Assembly (NCBI GenBank): GCA_016196565.1
Contig: JACPXK010000086.1
Location: 1-8,196, forward strand
DNA: 8,196 nucleotides
From: Candidatus Omnitrophota bacterium
GTDB lineage: Bacteria; Omnitrophota; Omnitrophia; Omnitrophales; Aquincolibacteriaceae
Direction of reading: 5' to 3'
The notes under the pieces are model-generated. The model did no database searches, was not told the DNA's origin, and saw nothing but the letters and a program-made list of their open reading frames with translations. Every line of letters begins with the position of its first letter. Position 1 is the first letter of the stretch. Shown piece after piece: positions 6,701 to 8,196 of the stretch. The position numbers and the translations under genes were made by a program.

Positions 6701-8196
6701 TCAAAAGCCGTGTCATCGAAAAGACGGCTGCTTCGGCTAAAATCGAAGTCTTGACCGATGAAGTTGTCAGTGCAATATCTATTGAATATTGGAAGAAAGA
6801 TAGTCCGGCCGTCTTTTCGACAGAAACCGTAAAGCCTTCGGGAAATAAAACTCAAATTGTTTTGAATAGTTTGGAGTCAGGAAAAGAATACGAATTTCGC
6901 GTGCGGACGCGTGATGCGGCCGGAAACCGCCATGTTGGGGCAAGCAAAAATCTTGTCCTCTATCAGGAAAGTACCCAGGGCGTAAAACAAATCACCAATG
7001 GTTTGTTTGAACTTGCCTTGAATAATGAAATTTTGAATGCGGCTTCTCAGTCGGGGGTCATCGGCTGGTCGCTTGAACTTTCTCAAAATTTTCTTGCCGG
7101 TTTTAAGGATCAATACGATTATCTTGTTTTTCTTCCGTCGCTTGCGGGCGCAAAACGCCTTAGCCTCGAGACCAAGGGTTCGGTGTCGGACAATGAAACC
7201 GGGAGCTTCTATTTAGGAGCGCGCAATGATGTCAAGGGAATCGGCCAGAATATTTACGATTTTCGTACCGAATTTGGGTCCAGCGCAAGCGGAGAACTCG
7301 AAGGCATGATTATTCTGGATTCGGGGCTGTCTTCAGGCCCGGATTTTCGTTTCGCCTCTTCTGATTTTTCACAAGATAAAAACCGGATTTTGTGGAGCAA
7401 TGTGCTGACTCAAGAATTGGCCCATCGCTATGGCAGTTTTCTTACCGCGAACGGTGGCAACCCTTATGGCATGCTGGGCCGCGCCGCGGCGCATTGGGGA
7501 GTTTTTTATGATGCCGATTTCTCGCCGCTTGACGGTAATGATTGGGTCGATAACGGCAACGGCACTTTTACCCTTCGCAGAAGCTATCTCGACGAAGCAG
7601 CTTTCAAACGGACGGAAGAAGGCATGCCTTATAATGATTTGGACCTTTATGCCATGGGCCTCCTGGACGCGAGCGTTGTGCGCGCCGGGTTTGTGATTGA
7701 AAATCCAAGCCTTGAGGACGGCCGTAAAATTCGCATGCATTCCAGCGGTAATTTGATCGAGATTCAAAATTCTGACGGATCCTGGAGCGGTCCTTATTAT
7801 CTGCCAAGTGATATTGTGATTAAGGGAAATAAAAAAGTCATCACGCTTGCCGATATCGAATCGCTTGAAGGGAAGAGAAATCCAACCGCGGCGAATTCCC
7901 AAAAAGATTTCAAAGTGGCCTATGTGCATCTCGTAAGTGATGAAGAAACGGGGATTGATGTCTTGGAAGGCACGCAAAAGCGCAACAGTTTTAAGGATTC
8001 GGCGGAGGAATTTTTCAATGCCATGACGCGGGGCCTTGGGAATATTCTTTCTCCTGTGGGCCAGACGCTGGCGGGTGCCGGCGTGTCGAGCGGGGCCAAT
8101 GGAATTGGGAGTGTTTTAGGAGCGGCTATCGGCGATACCTTGCAGCGCCATGGGCAAGGCCATCATGAGGATGATAAAGAGGATGGGTTGGGGCAT
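1..8196 (+). CDS. Giant Ig/RHS/phospholipase A2/FN3/zincin-like protein, internal fragment
   Basis: One open frame runs the full window in frame 1 with no stop codon. Neither the start nor the stop codon is present, so the protein exceeds 2732 residues, and no signal peptide can be judged. Order of modules: Ig-like repeats, YD array 1, RHS core with DPLGL, PLA2-like toxin, domain of unknown function, RHS start region, YD array 2, four FN3-like domains, zincin-like domain, Gly-rich tail. Typical RHS toxins are about 1400-2000 residues and end with the toxin; here two RHS arrays share one chain and the toxin is internal. By family, the likely role is an exported or surface polymorphic toxin or adhesin; that is inference. 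Continuous coding periodicity and recognisable domains from end to end make the frame certain. A fusion of two formerly separate RHS genes is plausible. Confidence 0.96.
775..981 (+). other. Fourth, diverged Ig-like domain joining stalk to RHS array
   Basis: Residues 259-327 start with ATAPVTSLASETYVFNRHY and end with FSDLAGNSRTVTWTVYLD. The AP start, the central NEFTRAFSDLAGN hairpin and the final TWTVYLD strand follow the Ig-like plan of animal-cadherin-like bacterial domains, but without the 93-residue repeat signature. The domain is shorter, about 68 residues, and leads directly into the first YD repeat. It is read as a spacer domain between the stalk and the RHS shell; the fold assignment comes from pattern only. 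Confidence 0.6.
994..2175 (+). repeat. YD/RHS repeat array 1
   Basis: Residues 332-725 hold about fifteen clear YD repeats of the form Y-x-Y-D-x-x-G-N-x-hydrophobic, for example FDYDVNGNIVSK, YTYNERGDRTSM, YGYDEANRLIKV, YDYDNTGRLISI, FVYDGAGNLVQR, YEYDAENRLIMW and FIYDGDGNRVAK. Spacing is about 20-30 residues, usual for the family. In RHS and TcC proteins such repeats spiral into a hollow beta-cage that holds the toxin C-terminus. Here the array follows Ig domains, and no N-terminal RHS plug is seen before it inside the window. The array is followed without a gap by the RHS core and toxin, which supports a working cage. Confidence 0.93.
2176..2493 (+). other. RHS-associated core domain (C-terminal cage closure)
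   Basis: Residues 726-831 show the hallmark series of the RHS-associated core (TIGR03696-type): YYLQDGLGTVTGLANASG, then YTYDAFGNPL, FRYTGEQFDSETGLVYLRAR, YYDPTLGRFFSRDP, NPYIYVKNNP and IDPLG. In characterised RHS toxins this region closes the cage and marks the border between constant shell and variable toxin. It is complete here, including the GRFFSRDP and NPYIYVKNNP blocks. Codon use changes inside this domain near base 2401, before the protein border at DPLG. The domain directly precedes the phospholipase-like segment, as expected for a toxin-delivering RHS protein. Confidence 0.95.
2464..2493 (+). other. RHS autoproteolysis motif PxxxxDPxGL
   Basis: Residues 822-831 read PANHIDPLGL, an exact match to the PxxxxDPxGL motif at which RHS proteins cut themselves, with cleavage after the Leu (831/832). 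By family knowledge, aspartates in or near this core drive the cut. If it works here, it would release the PLA2-like domain at its N-terminus, starting EWWDYIPHPQ. Cleavage itself is inferred and not visible in the sequence. Confidence 0.8.
2494..2940 (+). other. Phospholipase A2-like toxin domain (internal RHS toxin tip)
   Basis: Residues 832-980 directly follow DPLGL. The core, at 842-890, has the Ca-binding loop YGNYCGAG (842-849), the active-site helix DALDAACQRHDTA with H867-D868 (H48-D49 of secreted PLA2), and ADEQFL with D885 placed like the second catalytic Asp, as in parvovirus VP1 PLA2 (ADQRF). C846 and C864 align with the C29-C45 disulphide; the other usual cysteines are absent (N844, A863 and A870 in their places) and Tyr52 is V871. 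The remainder (about 895-965) is predicted helical and basic, and ends in a GGGGWG linker. The family hydrolyses the sn-2 ester of phospholipids with Ca2+. Inferred role: membrane-attacking toxin. No immunity gene is in the window. Base and codon use differ from the rest of the window, a sign of cassette transfer. Confidence 0.85.
2977..3765 (+). other. Conserved domain of unknown function after the toxin
   Basis: Residues 993-1255 form a globular, mixed alpha/beta segment. Visible landmarks are GVTFDPYTGQVVLLG (1009-1023), IPMDYLLTALKAVFG (1032-1046), a VTIDPQLGPDG loop, GWVVYEADRIMKSLNLGKDN (1085-1104), RFWFVPKEMKLV, and a helical SFFTAHYDEFSKLYPIFEQL region followed by FIRDHNLPIDLSW. The pattern recalls a domain of large planctomycete and deltaproteobacterial proteins (perhaps DUF1598-like; named from memory and not checked). 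No enzyme motif is evident. It resumes the GC-richer codon style of the window, so it probably belonged to the host protein before the toxin cassette arrived. It could be the original N-terminal part of a second RHS protein. Confidence 0.5.
3766..4020 (+). other. Beta-rich linker between unknown domain and second RHS start
   Basis: Residues 1256-1340 contain NGNVIIRGGVTVDFVSGVNF and then a Ser/Ala/Asp-rich stretch with LAPTRKDANFFLRETDMNF at its end. The GGV strand followed by a low-complexity stretch is typical of a spacer leading to an RHS N-terminal region. I recognise no separate domain. Confidence 0.4.
4021..4380 (+). other. Second RHS N-terminal region (GYGWT-type start)
   Basis: Residues 1341-1460 include GDLSLEAGRFYDSF and SPLGYGWTHLPYEL, matching the usual opening of RHS proteins, where a fibrous R-x-Y-x-S stretch and GxGWxh precede the first YD repeat. 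Then come KYVNRTTGQTEDFTL and LTMEYEDGMRTLFTGEGRL, the standard lead-in in which an input text-like beta strand is followed by D-G-x-x-x-x-F. In the family this region plugs the wide end of the cage. Its position after a complete RHS core shows that a second RHS unit begins here. Confidence 0.78.
4381..5760 (+). repeat. YD/RHS repeat array 2 (no closing core)
   Basis: Residues 1461-1920 hold about sixteen YD-type repeats, for example YLYDAQKRLQSM, YTYDTQNRVIKA, YSYDASHRLLQS, FAYDTSGNLTGI, YFYDSVGNVTKI, YEYDTRQRLIQI, FQYDLNDRLIET and FNYDRFGNLISL. A few units are degenerate (YGGAFGATSI, FDYGGALGDL). The array stops at MTYDLLNRITRILTPENT and passes straight into FN3-like domains. There is no LGS/YYDP/GRF/DPxG core, so it does not deliver a toxin in the usual way. 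It may instead be a structural shell or binding part of a surface protein. Confidence 0.9.
5764..6036 (+). other. Fibronectin-III-like domain 1
   Basis: Residues 1922-2012 run from AESIKVDSITDNSAKIRLQT to RSFQTLG. The VDSITDNSAKIRLQTNEPA start, the central LKPGIKYEYEIELIDPDGN loop and the closing F-Q-T strand fit the FN3 pattern (start ITxxSAxIxW-like, L-x-P-x-x-x-Y-x-Y-x-I). This is a spacer or stalk domain of extracellular proteins. Confidence 0.72.
6037..6384 (+). other. Fibronectin-III-like domain 2 (long)
   Basis: Residues 2013-2128 contain MDVTQTTAEIGVLDPDVNYQ, then KIDNLNANTEYNFTLEIVNY and the end strand GSFRTA. This is FN3-like with an insertion around YQLIKEYKITYTPKSGGN; at about 115 residues it is longer than the usual 90. 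It continues the stalk begun by domain 1. Confidence 0.65.
6385..6672 (+). other. Fibronectin-III-like domain 3
   Basis: Residues 2129-2224 show NNVTAAVDQAVVEFEANEPL, the loop LKPETGYVYRIFTKDLSGNE and the closing SFATKG. The L-K-P-x-T-x-Y-x-Y-x-I/V-x-x-x-D-x-x-G-N signature is among the clearest FN3-like matches in the window. Spacer domain. Confidence 0.75.
6676..6969 (+). other. Fibronectin-III-like domain 4
   Basis: Residues 2226-2323 contain VIEKTAASAKIEVLTDEVVS, IEYWKKDSP and LNSLESGKEYEFRVRTRDAA followed by GN. The pattern is FN3-like, with S-L-x-x-G-K-x-Y-x-F-R-V-R-T-x-D-x-A-G-N. It is the last stalk domain before the zincin-like region. Confidence 0.75.
6973..8016 (+). other. Zincin metallopeptidase-like domain with altered HExxH
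   Basis: Residues 2325-2672. Landmarks in order: YDYLVFLPS (2372-2380), FYLGARNDVKGIGQNIYD (2403-2420), the short segment GELEGMIILD, LTQELAHRYG (2469-2478), MLGRAAAHWGVFYDADFSPL (2491-2510), GNDWVDNGNGTF, YNDLDLYAMGL (2544-2554), then VITLADIESLEGKRNPTAAN and the DFKVAYVHLV strand. This order recalls, from memory, secreted bacterial zincin-like proteins with HELGHRW, AHWSFF and YSPLDLYLMGL. Here the first zinc-binding His is Gln (Q2471); Glu E2472 and the second His H2475 remain, and H2498 is a possible further ligand. The domain may be a degenerate, non-catalytic peptidase or bind metal differently. A role in anchoring or processing is inference. Confidence 0.58.
8017..8196 (+). other. Gly/Ala-rich tail with glycine zipper and His/Asp-rich end
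   Basis: Residues 2673-2732 continue to the window edge without a stop. After a helical FFNAMTRGLGN, residues 2683-2714 are rich in Gly, Ala and Ser, with G2703, G2707 and G2711 forming a GxxxGxxxG zipper inside GSVLGAAIGD. The final residues HGQGHHEDDKEDGLGH are polar and rich in His and Asp. Glycine zippers pack helices and occur in membrane-inserting segments, but this stretch is short and only weakly hydrophobic, so membrane insertion is uncertain. The protein probably continues or ends soon after the window. Confidence 0.5.

Noticed and set aside
7369..7977. A 202-codon reverse-strand open frame
   Set aside because: It lies wholly opposite the zincin-like region, shows no recognisable domain, and the plus-strand frame keeps clear motifs throughout.

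Overview
The whole 8196-base window is one uninterrupted plus-strand reading frame (frame 1, 2732 codons). I translated it codon by codon and found no stop. It is open at both edges, so this is an internal piece of a giant gene of unknown total size. I see no intergenic DNA, RNA gene, promoter, terminator or insertion sequence.

Layout by residue of the window translation: 1-260, three tandem 93-residue Ig-like repeats; 259-327, a fourth, diverged Ig-like domain; 332-725, a first YD/RHS repeat array; 726-831, an RHS-associated core ending in the PxxxxDPxGL cleavage motif; 832-980, a phospholipase A2-like toxin domain with Ca-loop YCGAG, catalytic H867-D868 and D885; 993-1255, a conserved domain of unknown function; 1341-1460, a GYGWT-type RHS start region; 1461-1920, a second YD array; 1922-2323, four fibronectin-III-like domains; 2325-2672, a zincin-like domain in which the first His of HExxH is Gln; 2673-2732, a Gly/Ala-rich segment with a glycine zipper and a His/Asp-rich tail.

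The architecture suggests a secreted or surface-displayed polymorphic-toxin-like protein. Ig and FN3 stalks would present or anchor it, the first RHS shell would encapsulate the toxin, and autoproteolysis at DPLGL would free the phospholipase, which would attack membranes. The phospholipase is unusual in lying in the middle of the chain, with about 1750 more residues after it. The DNA of the RHS-core end and toxin (about 2401-2940) is more AT-rich and uses AGA, ATA and CTA codons that are rare elsewhere in the window, which fits a swapped-in toxin cassette. The only two cysteines I find in 2732 residues lie in this domain and align with the canonical C29-C45 disulphide of secreted PLA2.

Organism: bacterial. 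Intermediate GC, a giant gene, mosaic Ig/RHS/FN3 architecture and a middle domain that recalls planctomycete proteins would fit an uncultivated lineage such as Omnitrophota or another PVC relative, or a deltaproteobacterium-like group. This is a low-confidence inference from style, not from a marker gene.
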